Below are positions 8,182-15,731 of a DNA stretch of 64,000 nucleotides, one piece after another. The DNA is taken from contig DKWV01000025.1 of assembly GCA_002491905.1 (NCBI GenBank), positions 1 to 64,000 of the forward strand, read 5' to 3'. Origin of the DNA: Lachnospiraceae bacterium UBA7143 (lineage in GTDB: Bacteria; Bacillota; Clostridia; Lachnospirales; Lachnospiraceae). The notes under the pieces are model-generated. The model was not told where the DNA came from. It did not search any database and saw only the letters and a program-made list of their open reading frames with translations. The stretch's first letter is position 1, and every line of letters starts with the position of its first letter. The position numbers were made by a program, and so were the translations under genes.

Positions 8182-9219
8182 ATGGCGGAAATTACGATTA
8201 AGGACATAGCAAAAGAGTGCGGCGTGGGCGTCAGTACGGTCTCACGGGCAATCAACAATCATCCGGATATCAATCCGGAAACCAAAAAAATGATTTTGGA
8301 TGTGATTGAACAGACGGGTTTTATTCCGAACAACAGCGCAAGAAACCTGAAGAGGACGGATGCCAAATGCATTGCCGTGCTGGTAAAGGGAATCACCAAT
8401 CCCTTTTTCAGCAGCATGATCCAGATCATAGAGGAGGAGACGCAGCGAAACAAGTATGCGCTGGTACTCCGGCATGTGGAGGCGCAGGAAGATGAGATTG
8501 ACGTGGCGCTGGAACTGGAGAAGGAGAAGCGGCTGCGCGGAATCGTCTTTCTGGGCGGTAAATTTGAGCATTCCGAGGAAAAGATAAGGAAACTCAGGGT
8601 GCCTTTTATTTTCAGTACCATAGGAGTCAGCGTGCCTGCTCAGATCAAAAAGATGGAATTTTCCAACATCGCGGTGGATGACAGGATGGAAAGCAAAAAG
8701 ATGACGGAGTATCTCCTCAACTTGGGGCACAGGAAAATCGCCCTGATTACGGAGCGTTCGGAAAGACCTATCGGACGCCTGCGTACGGAGGGATTCCGGC
8801 GCGCTTATGCAGAGCGCGGACTGGATGCGCCGGATGAGCTGATCTGTTATGTGCAGGAGGATATTGACCACTATTCTATGGAGAACGGATATCTGACCGC
8901 GAAAAAACTGTTGGAGTCCGGGCAGGAAGTGACAGCGATCTATGCGGTGGCCGACGCCCTGGCCATTGGCGCCTGCCGGGCGGTGCTCGAGGCAGGGAAG
9001 CGGATTCCCGAAGATATCTCGGTGGCCGGGTATGACGGCATTGAGATGGGAGAGTATTATAATCCGAAGCTGACTACGATCAAGCAGCCGGTGGAGGAGA
9101 TGGTAAAGAAGACAATCCGGCTGCTTCTGGATGTGATTGCGGAGCGTAAGGAGCATCAGCAGATTGTTTTTCCGGCGGAACTTGTGGTGAGAGAATCTAC
9201 CGGGCCTTGCTCAGATTAG
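8182..9219 (+). CDS. LacI-family transcriptional regulator, probably of the maltodextrin locus
   Basis: Repressor-type regulator, 345 aa from 8182. The N-terminal HTH (ITIKDIAKECGVGVSTVSRA) is followed by the hinge helix region and a periplasmic-binding-protein-like sensor domain (~60-340). Start 8182 is chosen because AGGGG lies six bases upstream; 8176 is in frame but too close. Its place after malQ and the LacI-type dyads at 3027-3074 suggest it controls this sugar operon, with a maltodextrin or related sugar as inducer; that is inference. Its 3' end overlaps the convergent CYTH gene by 23 bases, so the two transcripts are antisense at their ends. Confidence 0.9.
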   Translation: MAEITIKDIAKECGVGVSTVSRAINNHPDINPETKKMILDVIEQTGFIPNNSARNLKRTDAKCIAVLVKGITNPFFSSMIQIIEEETQRNKYALVLRHVEAQEDEIDVALELEKEKRLRGIVFLGGKFEHSEEKIRKLRVPFIFSTIGVSVPAQIKKMEFSNIAVDDRMESKKMTEYLLNLGHRKIALITERSERPIGRLRTEGFRRAYAERGLDAPDELICYVQEDIDHYSMENGYLTAKKLLESGQEVTAIYAVADALAIGACRAVLEAGKRIPEDISVAGYDGIEMGEYYNPKLTTIKQPVEEMVKKTIRLLLDVIAERKEHQQIVFPAELVVRESTGPCSD

Positions 9220-9697
9220 AATTATGATAGGCGGGATCGTTTGTGACGTCTTGACTAAACCAGTCGAGAGGGAGAAACGCTTCCGCCGTTTCTTTGTCCG
9301 GGAACTCCACCTCGGCGATCACCAGAGGGGCGAAGGGCGGTTCAAAGATATCAAGTTCCACGAACAGACTAATTTGGTCAAGAGAATTTCCTGTGGATGA
9401 CACAAATGTCGGAGTGAATTTTGGGTGCTTGATAGGAATGACATACCGTTTCTTTGAGATGATATTTCCGTCTGCCTTTTCCCGCAGATGGTAGTAGGAT
9501 TCTTTGTTTAAGGGGAGATTGTACTCCTCCCTTGCAAGAAGTCCTTTTCCCTTGTAGGTCAGATAGTAGGAATCGTCCTCCCTGCGGATTCTGACAACCG
9601 GGTCAGTGTTGAGATAGGCCTGCTCAATGACCCGGCAGGGGTAGGACTCCAGATTTTCCGGTAATTTTGTTATGGTAAATTTGCGTTCGATTTCCAT
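9197..9697 (-). CDS. CYTH-domain protein (triphosphatase-like)
   Basis: 166 aa, one CYTH domain. The protein opens with MEIERKF, the ExExK signature that binds the triphosphate-metal complex, and has the alternating Arg/Lys/Glu strands of the tunnel fold (VRIRRED, YYLTYKGKG, VIAEVEF). Family members hydrolyse inorganic triphosphate or thiamine triphosphate; some are class IV adenylate cyclases. The exact substrate is not readable here. A good ribosome binding site (AAGGAACC, reading the minus strand) precedes the ATG. It is a single gene convergent with the LacI gene. Confidence 0.85.
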   Translation of the reverse strand: MEIERKFTITKLPENLESYPCRVIEQAYLNTDPVVRIRREDDSYYLTYKGKGLLAREEYNLPLNKESYYHLREKADGNIISKKRYVIPIKHPKFTPTFVSSTGNSLDQISLFVELDIFEPPFAPLVIAEVEFPDKETAEAFLPLDWFSQDVTNDPAYHNSNLSKAR

Positions 9698-9954
9698 ATG
9701 CAGGGTTCCTTTCGTGTGGTGGAATTATTATAACATATGAGAATATATATGCCAATTACCGCGTTGTATCACACTGTATGAGGTTACCTTGTGTGGTATC
9801 GGATGCCATGTCGAGGATTTACATATTTGATCCGTATATCTAATGTAGGAAGAAAAGGGGAAAAAGATATAGAAGGATCATCTGAATGGGAATATAATAA
9901 AACGGAAGAGAATCACAGAAAAATAATGTTTACTTACCGAGGAAACGGACAAGT
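9698..9954. other. Intergenic region before the MATE gene
   Basis: 257 AT-rich bases between divergent genes. I see no RNA motif or strong dyad. Promoters for the CYTH gene (leftward) and MATE gene (rightward) must lie here, but none stands out with both hexamers. Confidence 0.4.
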
Positions 9955-11283
9955 ATGAACCACGATTTGACAGAAGGAAATGTGACAAAATCGCTGCTTG
10001 TGTTTGCGGCGCCGATGATTTTAGGAAATCTGTTACAGCAGTGTTACAATATAGCAGACACCTGGGTGGTGGGAAAATTTGTAGGTGCGGATGCGCTGGC
10101 GGCGGTAGGCTCCTCCTATGCGCTGATGACGTTTTTAAACTCTCTGCTGATCGGACTCTGCATGGGCGGCGGCGCTGTTTTTTCTTATTATATAGGGAAA
10201 GGGGACCGGGAAAAGGTGCGGGTCTGCGCGCAGACGGCTTTTGTGATGATCGGTGTGCTGGCGGTGGCGCTTACGGTGCTCGCACAGGGACTGATGCGCC
10301 CGATTCTTATGCTGCTTCGGACACCGACAGAGCTCTATGGGATGACAAGGGATTATCTGGCGGTGGTCTTTTGGGGGATATTCTTTATCTTTCTTTATAA
10401 TTATTTTGCCTTTCTTCTGCGTGCGATTGGCAATTCTGTGGCGCCGCTATACTTTCTGGGAGCGGCATCGGTACTCAATATCGCGCTGGATCTGTTCTTT
10501 GTACGCAGTCTGGGGCGGGGGCTTGCCGGGGCGGCAGAGGCGACGGTGCTCGCACAGGCGGTTTCCGGTCTGGGGCTCGGTATCTATCTGTGGAAAAGGG
10601 AACCTTACTTCCGATTTTCCTTACGCGGCTTTTGGAGAGGGGAGAAGCCGGTGGGGGAGATATGCAGGTATTCCCTGATGACAGGTATGCAGCAGTCGGT
10701 GATGAATTTCGGTATCCTGATGGTGCAGAGTCTGGTCAACAGTTTTGGGCCTGCGGTGATGGCGGCCTTTGCAGCCACGGTGAAGATTGACACCTTTGCC
10801 TATATGCCGGCCCAGGAGTTCGGGAATGCCTACTCGATTTTTATTTCGCAAAATTACGGTGCTGGAAAGGAAACGCGGGTGAAACAGGGAACGAGGAGGG
10901 CGTTGACGGTTTCCGCCGCCTTCTGTGGGGTGATTTCGGTTCTGGTGTTTGCGTTTGCAAGGTTTCTGATGCTGATTTTTGTGGATGTGGGGGAGACGGA
11001 GATCATAGAGATCGGTATGCAGTATCTGCGGATTGAGGGCGCCTTCTATATCGGTATCGGCATACTGTTCCTTTGGTATGGATATTTTAGGGGTGCGGGC
11101 AGGCCGGGCGTTTCCCTTGTGCTGACGGTGATCTCTCTTGGGACGCGGGTTGCGCTTGCTTATGCGCTGGCGGCAGTTCCGGGAATCGGCGTTCTCGGCA
11201 TCTGGTGGGCGATTCCTATCGGCTGGGCGCTGGCGGATGTGACGGGCTTTGTGCTGATGCGGTTGGACGGAAGTGTAAAGTAA
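9955..11283 (+). CDS. MATE-family multidrug/metabolite exporter
   Basis: 442-aa membrane protein with about 12 hydrophobic segments in two homologous halves, typical of the DinF/NorM-type MATE family, driven by a Na+ or H+ gradient. The N-terminal signature is APMILGNLLQQCYNIADTWVVG, with the second half repeating the pattern near FGILMVQSLVNSFGPAVMAA. The substrate is unknown. It stands alone, with a convergent terminator-like hairpin after it. Confidence 0.9.
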   Translation: MNHDLTEGNVTKSLLVFAAPMILGNLLQQCYNIADTWVVGKFVGADALAAVGSSYALMTFLNSLLIGLCMGGGAVFSYYIGKGDREKVRVCAQTAFVMIGVLAVALTVLAQGLMRPILMLLRTPTELYGMTRDYLAVVFWGIFFIFLYNYFAFLLRAIGNSVAPLYFLGAASVLNIALDLFFVRSLGRGLAGAAEATVLAQAVSGLGLGIYLWKREPYFRFSLRGFWRGEKPVGEICRYSLMTGMQQSVMNFGILMVQSLVNSFGPAVMAAFAATVKIDTFAYMPAQEFGNAYSIFISQNYGAGKETRVKQGTRRALTVSAAFCGVISVLVFAFARFLMLIFVDVGETEIIEIGMQYLRIEGAFYIGIGILFLWYGYFRGAGRPGVSLVLTVISLGTRVALAYALAAVPGIGVLGIWWAIPIGWALADVTGFVLMRLDGSVK

Positions 11284-11321
11284 TTTGACAGCTCTATTTT
11301 TTCTGAAATTGGATACTCCCT

Positions 11322-11367
11322 AAAAAGGGAAGTTGGGCAGGTTTTAAATGCTCCATCTCCCCTTTTT
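11322..11367. terminator. Bidirectional terminator-like hairpin
   Basis: Imperfect inverted repeat: AAAAAGGGAAGTTGG on the left and CCATCTCCCCTTTTT on the right with a ~15-base loop. The A-run on one side and T-run on the other fit termination of both the MATE gene and the convergent minus-strand operon. Confidence 0.7.
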
Positions 11368-11398
11368 ATTTGTACAGCGTTGAAATGCTTTGGAACAT

Positions 11399-11755
11399 TT
11401 ATGCGTTATCTTTGGCTTTTACCATTGCAACAACTGCAAGAACAGCATTGATCAGGCACCAGAATGCCCAGATTACGAGGTCGCTGTAATTACCGTGCCC
11501 TGCAAACCCCATAAGAGCCGCTAATCCAAATAAAATGATAAGTGCAATATTACCGCCATTTTTCTGTGATTTTCTGGTAGCCACCGAAACAATTCCGCCT
11601 GCCAGCATTAATATTCCAACAAAAATCCCTATGGATCCTGACGTTCCGCCATTGTCCTCTAAGGCGTTTGCCATTCCTGCCGCGCAGGACTGAAAAGCAA
11701 CCAATACAAATAAAATCATCGATAAAATTCCTGATACCAATTTCCATGTTTTCAT
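11399..11755 (-). CDS. Small four-segment membrane protein
   Basis: 118 aa with about four membrane segments: ~5-25, 41-58, 69-84 and 92-113. No family recognised. It has a strong ribosome binding site (AAGGAGGAAAG) and follows the lipoprotein gene by 11 bases, so it is the last gene of a three-gene minus-strand operon facing away from a Ser/Thr kinase. A role in the same envelope-related signalling unit is inference from position. Confidence 0.7.
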   Translation of the reverse strand: MKTWKLVSGILSMILFVLVAFQSCAAGMANALEDNGGTSGSIGIFVGILMLAGGIVSVATRKSQKNGGNIALIILFGLAALMGFAGHGNYSDLVIWAFWCLINAVLAVVAMVKAKDNA

Positions 11756-11766
11756 ATCTTTCCTCC

Positions 11767-12711
11767 TTATTGTGCCAAGAATGTTATGGGGTCTGAGTCA
11801 GCGATCGTAGAATAAGAATCTGCATCATAAATATGGAACTTTAGTTCTGCCTCTTCAATTGTTTCGATTCCGTTTTCTTCCAGATCACTTGAAAATACTG
11901 TGATATCATTTATGGATTTCTTCCCATCATATACGGTAGTGGAAAAAAATGGATTCATCATAAATCCATTGATGGACATATCATCCACGGAAATGCCTAC
12001 ATTTTTCCCGGAATTATTTTCAAGGTAAAGAAGTATGGCTGTTCCCCAAAAACTGTTTTCATCAACGGTCTTTCCAACAATTCTGATGCCGTCCTGGTTA
12101 TACAGTTCTGTCCCTGCATCATTTGGCGTGGTATCCATATTGGCATATGCGGATGTCTCGATGGTGACACATTCCGAATCAAAAACGGTATCAAAGGTAG
12201 AAGAATCGTATATATGGAAGTATATCTCGATCTTCCCCACGTTCTCGATACCTGCCGCCTTCAACTGCGTGCTGGAAAGATACAGCGTTTCATTGGATTT
12301 TTTCCCGGCGGCGACTTCTGAAACAAACAGGTCTGTAATCATATAATCATTGACGATCAATGCATTACAGCCAACCGTGACGTCCTTGTCTGAATTGTTT
12401 TCCAATAGCAGCTTAATGCCATCGCCCCAGATACTGTCAGTCACATATTCTGTTGCGGTGACGACAATACCATCATGGTCGATAAGAGCCTGCTCATCAA
12501 TTGTGACCTCTGCGCTTGCAGATTCATCCACTGTATCTTCAGAAGTGTCTAAATCTTCAGAAACGCTTTCGTCAGCGTCTGTTTTTTCCGATTTTTCTTT
12601 TGAGACGACCTGTTTGGTTTCACCAGAGTCTGTCTCGCCACATCCCCATGCCACTGCTGTAAAGACAGCCAGGCTAAGCACTGCGGCAGCCCATTTCGTT
12701 CTCCTTTTCAT
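11767..12711 (-). CDS. Lipoprotein with two tandem repeat domains
   Basis: 314 aa. A lipoprotein signal peptide ends at AVAWGC, followed by an acidic Ser/Asp/Glu/Thr-rich linker (~25-72). Two homologous domains follow (~74-190 and ~200-312), each with the pattern: hydrophobic IVVTATEY or IRIVGKTV, then a LLENNS/LYLENNSGK motif, a KKS turn, and a FHIYDSSTF/FHIYDADSY end. The fold resembles surface beta-sandwich domains such as DUF4352/DUF5067, but I cannot assign it firmly. A perfect AAAGGAGGAATT precedes the start. It probably sits on the outer face of the membrane; linkage to the divergent Ser/Thr kinase suggests an envelope signalling role. Confidence 0.75.
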   Translation of the reverse strand: MKRRTKWAAAVLSLAVFTAVAWGCGETDSGETKQVVSKEKSEKTDADESVSEDLDTSEDTVDESASAEVTIDEQALIDHDGIVVTATEYVTDSIWGDGIKLLLENNSDKDVTVGCNALIVNDYMITDLFVSEVAAGKKSNETLYLSSTQLKAAGIENVGKIEIYFHIYDSSTFDTVFDSECVTIETSAYANMDTTPNDAGTELYNQDGIRIVGKTVDENSFWGTAILLYLENNSGKNVGISVDDMSINGFMMNPFFSTTVYDGKKSINDITVFSSDLEENGIETIEEAELKFHIYDADSYSTIADSDPITFLAQ

Positions 12712-12733
12712 TTTAAAATTCCTCCTTTGGTAT

Positions 12734-13189
12734 TTAGTTTTGTAAGCCGCTTGTCCGCAATGTTTCCATTCCGTGTTTCGTCAGTATTTCATTGACTTCA
12801 ATGATATCCCCCGGGCGTTCATTGAAAATGATCATCAGCAGGGCATCCCTTGGCAGCTTTGCGTACAGTTCCGGCATTTCATACTTCTTCAGCGCCAACT
12901 GTGTCTGTGCCAGAGACATTTCAGCGGCATAACATATCCGCAGAATGACATCTCGCTGCCTTGTCCTTTTTTCTCCGGACAGAAGTTTGTAGCCATATCT
13001 TTCCGGAACATCTGCACGCAGAAATACAAGCTGCTGTGTGAGTTTTTTTTCGCTGAAAATGTTTTTCATGTATACAGAAAAGGCTTCATCAGCCGAACTC
13101 CCTATATTTTCTCTGCAATATGAGTCGAAATTTTTGATGTGTGTGCTTTGCAGTACTTTTTCTAATTCGTCTGTATTTTTCTCTTTCAT
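12734..13189 (-). CDS. Putative XRE-like helix-turn-helix protein
   Basis: 151 aa from the ATG at 13189; an in-frame ATG at 13201 has no ribosome binding site and lies in the promoter overlap. No full family match is recognised, but residues ~48-95 follow the XRE-type pattern (QLVFLRADVPERYGYKLLSG, then RDVILRICYAAEMSL), suggesting DNA binding. The C-terminus is Leu/Ile-rich with an acidic helix. It heads the operon with the lipoprotein and small membrane protein and is divergent from the kinase gene with under 60 bases between starts. It may be the cassette's regulator and possibly the kinase's substrate; both points are inference. Confidence 0.6.
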   Translation of the reverse strand: MKEKNTDELEKVLQSTHIKNFDSYCRENIGSSADEAFSVYMKNIFSEKKLTQQLVFLRADVPERYGYKLLSGEKRTRQRDVILRICYAAEMSLAQTQLALKKYEMPELYAKLPRDALLMIIFNERPGDIIEVNEILTKHGMETLRTSGLQN

Positions 13190-13202
13190 AACTTTTCCCA
13201 TC

Positions 13203-13211
13203 TGATATAAT
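13203..13211 (+). promoter_or_regulatory. Extended -10 promoter of the Ser/Thr kinase gene
   Basis: TGATATAAT (13203-13211) is a consensus extended -10 element; no good -35 is visible, as is usual for this class. Predicted start is near 13218, 25 bases before the kinase ATG. It overlaps the region where the divergent operon must start. Confidence 0.6.
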
Positions 13212-13242
13212 GTAGTAATAAACCGTTGAAAGGAATGATAGC

Positions 13243-14310
13243 ATGGGTTATGCTGGTCGTCTTGAGATTTCCTATTATAATACTATTGCGACGATAAATA
13301 GTGCGCACAAAATATATTTGGTTCAGCATCGGGAAACCGAAAAAATATACATCAAGAAAATACTGGATGTATACAATCCGCATATATACGCATATTTGAT
13401 GGAAAACCATATAAGCGGTATCCCTAAGCTGTATCATGCATATGAAGAAAGCGGACAGCTTGTGCTGATTGAAGAATTTATTTCCGGTATATCGCTGCAG
13501 GAAATGCTTGACGAGCGGACGATCACGCTTGACTTGGTGATTCGGTTTATGAGCGAACTGTGCAGCATTCTGGAAAATCTGCATTCTCTTAACCCGCCTA
13601 TCATCCACAGGGACATTAAGCCTTCCAACATTATCATTACGTCCTGCGGTCATGCCGTCTTAATTGATTTTAATGCTGCAAAGCGCGCCACTGACACAGC
13701 TGACCATGATACGGTACTTCTTGGGACAAGGGGCTATGCTGCTCCGGAACAGTATGGCTTCGGTTCCTCTACGCCCCAGACCGATATCTATGCGCTTGGT
13801 ATTTTATTAAAGGAACTTTCCAGTGCTCTGCCCGCTCCGACAAATATATTTGATGCCGTCATCAGCAAATGTACTGAGATGAATCCGGCTGACAGGATGA
13901 AAACAGTACAGGAACTGAAAAGTGAAATCGATAAACTGTTGAATCCCGATAATGATAACTACAATGCAGTGAGCGCGTTGCAGAAAAATTTTGCCCCGCC
14001 TGGTTTCAGAACAAAGACACCATGGAAAATGCTGACGGCATCTGTCGGCTATCTGTTTATTTTCTGGATATGCCTTTCCATGGAAATAAAAGGTGCAACT
14101 GTTTTTCGCCTTTGGCTGGAGCGGATCACTGCTTTGTTTATAGCGCTTTCTTTTGTTTTTTGCAGCTTTAACTACCGCAGCATACAGCGATTTATGCCCT
14201 TGTGCGCAAATCAGAACAGGCTGATACGTTACTTTGGCGTGCTGCTCTTAAATCTCATGGTCGGTTTTTCGCTGTTGTTTGCATTGGTTTTGCTGGAATC
14301 CATCTTTTGA
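13243..14310 (+). CDS. Membrane-anchored eukaryotic-type Ser/Thr protein kinase
   Basis: 355 aa. Residues ~5-235 form a Hanks-type kinase domain: ATP-anchoring Lys in IYIKKIL (38-39), catalytic loop HRDIKPSN (122-129, Asp124), metal-binding DFN (142-144, a known variant of DFG), and GTRGYAAPEQ (161-170) as activation-segment end. The Gly-rich loop is poorly conserved. After a linker come three membrane segments (~263-280, 293-309, 329-353). It lacks extracellular PASTA repeats, so it is not a PrkC/StkP-type kinase. The kinase faces the cytosol. Divergent neighbours encode an HTH-like protein, a lipoprotein and a membrane protein, suggesting one signalling cassette. Confidence 0.85.
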   Translation: MGYAGRLEISYYNTIATINSAHKIYLVQHRETEKIYIKKILDVYNPHIYAYLMENHISGIPKLYHAYEESGQLVLIEEFISGISLQEMLDERTITLDLVIRFMSELCSILENLHSLNPPIIHRDIKPSNIIITSCGHAVLIDFNAAKRATDTADHDTVLLGTRGYAAPEQYGFGSSTPQTDIYALGILLKELSSALPAPTNIFDAVISKCTEMNPADRMKTVQELKSEIDKLLNPDNDNYNAVSALQKNFAPPGFRTKTPWKMLTASVGYLFIFWICLSMEIKGATVFRLWLERITALFIALSFVFCSFNYRSIQRFMPLCANQNRLIRYFGVLLLNLMVGFSLLFALVLLESIF

Positions 14311-14387
14311 CTACTGCTTATCTATTGTAACACGTTTTTTTTTCTCGCGTTGCCACTGGTATGGTGGTAATTTGTTTTTGAGGCACA

Positions 14388-14417
14388 TTGACATTTGATG
14401 GATATTAGGTCAATAAT
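14388..14417 (+). promoter_or_regulatory. Promoter of the DJ-1-family gene
   Basis: TTGACA (14388-14393), 18-base spacer, AATAAT (14412-14417). It lies in the 170-base gap between the kinase and the DJ-1-family gene. Confidence 0.5.
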
Positions 14418-14492
14418 ATCAATATGGTAACACTTTCCCGAAAAGGGAGATAAAAAATAGAAAGAAACAACAGTTTCGGAATGGAGGAAAAT

Positions 14493-15041
14493 ATGAGCAA
14501 AATCATGATATTTTTCGCAACAGGCTACGAGGAGGTTGAGGCGCTTACAGTGGTGGATATCCTGCGGCGCGCGGGGGAAGATATTACTATGGTGTCCATC
14601 ACCGACGAGCGGCGCGTCACAAGCTCTCACGGCGTGGAAGTGACGATGGACAGGATTCTCTCGGAAATGAATTTTGATGAGGCAGATGTGATTGTCCTTC
14701 CGGGCGGCATGCCGGGCACGAAAAATCTGGAGGCCTGTGAAACGCTGATGGAGCAGGTGGACGCTTTCGTGAAGTCGGGCAAAATCGTGGCGGCTGTCTG
14801 TGCGGCTCCTTCCATTTTGGGGCACCGCGGACATTTAAAAGGAAAGAAGGCATGTTCTTTCCCTGATTTTGAAAGTCACTTAGAGGGCGCGGATGTGAAG
14901 CGGGAGCCCGCTGTCATTGACGGCAACATCATCACAGGACGCGGCATGGGTGCGGCGATTCCTTTCGGACTCGCCATCCTGGAGAAACTGCAGGGGAAAG
15001 AGGCGGCGGAGGCGATGGGCAAAAAAATTGTTTATCTGTAA
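14493..15041 (+). CDS. DJ-1/PfpI-family protein (YajL-like)
   Basis: 182 aa from 14493, where GGAGG is five bases upstream; the in-frame ATG at 14481 overlaps that site. The domain starts IMIFFATGYEEVEALT and has the nucleophile elbow AAVCAAP with the conserved cysteine near residue 104, plus the Glu in GYEEVEA that contacts it. Family members act as protein/nucleotide deglycases, chaperones or oxidative-stress proteins; the exact reaction is debated in the literature and not visible here. Cytosolic, single gene. Confidence 0.88.
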   Translation: MSKIMIFFATGYEEVEALTVVDILRRAGEDITMVSITDERRVTSSHGVEVTMDRILSEMNFDEADVIVLPGGMPGTKNLEACETLMEQVDAFVKSGKIVAAVCAAPSILGHRGHLKGKKACSFPDFESHLEGADVKREPAVIDGNIITGRGMGAAIPFGLAILEKLQGKEAAEAMGKKIVYL

Positions 15042-15211
15042 AAAGTTTCCATTATAAATTCTTTTCATCCGAACATACTAACATCAAGATAAGCGGCAAA
15101 CAAAGTGTGCTTTAAGCGGACAAAACCGACGGACAGGCGCACGGAGAATGCGCTTGTCTCAAATATAGATGAAGAATCAAAAGATTCAAAGTATTTCGGA
15201 GGTGAAAAGAA

Positions 15212-15412
15212 ATGGCAAGCAACAAGACGAATAGAGTAGAAGTTCCTGAGGCAAAGGCCGCTATGGATCGTTTCAAAACTGAGGTTGCGTCTGAGCTCGG
15301 TGTAAACCTGAAAGAGGGTTACAACGGCGACCTGACTTCCAAGGAGGCAGGTTCTATCGGCGGTGAGATGGTTCGTAGAATGATCAAGAAGCAGGAAGAG
15401 CAGATGAAGTAA
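15212..15412 (+). CDS. Small acid-soluble spore protein, alpha/beta type
   Basis: 66-aa DNA-binding spore-core protein that coats and protects DNA in dormant spores. The C-terminal signature NLKEGYNGDLTSKEAGSIGG followed by EMVRRMI is diagnostic of alpha/beta-type SASPs, and TEVASELGV matches the segment cut by the germination protease GPR. Ribosome binding site GGAGGTG. It is followed by a strong terminator and a palindromic repeat. This gene is the best direct evidence that the organism can form endospores. Forespore sigma-G control is expected from the family, but I did not identify a clear sigma-G promoter. Confidence 0.95.
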   Translation: MASNKTNRVEVPEAKAAMDRFKTEVASELGVNLKEGYNGDLTSKEAGSIGGEMVRRMIKKQEEQMK

Positions 15413-15426
15413 CAACAGGCAAGACG

Positions 15427-15465
15427 AAGGCGCCCCGTTTGTGAAGACACAGACGGGGCGTCTTT
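15427..15465 (+). terminator. Intrinsic terminator of the spore-protein gene
   Basis: Inverted repeat with core CGCCCCGT/ACGGGGCG (15431-15438 and 15453-15460), extended outward and inward to about 17 pairs with two mismatches, followed by TCTTTGT. Confidence 0.85.
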
Positions 15466-15478
15466 GTGCGCAGGCGGG

Positions 15479-15606
15479 TCGCGAATAGGCAGATTCGAGA
15501 TGCTGCGCATCTCTCATTCGCGTTGCTCGTCATAAGCCGCCATAGGCAGAACCGCATGCGAGCATGCATTCTGCCCATAGCGTCTTCTGACTCTGCCTAT
15601 TCGCGA
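15479..15606. repeat. 128-bp palindromic intergenic element, copy 1
   Basis: Perfect 15-bp terminal inverted repeats TCGCGAATAGGCAGA (15479-15493) and TCTGCCTATTCGCGA (15592-15606). Inside are a GAGATGC-TGC-GCATCTC hairpin (15497-15513) and a larger arm around GCATGCGAGCATGC. The reverse complement aligns along nearly its whole length with the element at 61086-61258. It has no coding capacity, so it looks like a non-autonomous mobile or REP-like element. It sits between the spore-protein terminator and the tig promoter. Confidence 0.85.
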
Positions 15607-15634
15607 AAAAAATCTAGCATTTTAAGGAGCCCTG

Positions 15635-15643
15635 TGCTATAAT
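15635..15643 (+). promoter_or_regulatory. Extended -10 promoter of tig
   Basis: TGCTATAAT (15635-15643), a consensus extended -10, ~90 bases before the tig start and directly after the palindromic element. The -35 region is poor. Confidence 0.6.
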
Positions 15644-15731
15644 GTTTGGGTGACTGTAGCTGGAAGCCCGCAAGGGCATGATAATAAATAGAGAGATAGC
15701 TGACAGTGGAATTGAAGGAGGAACCCATAGC

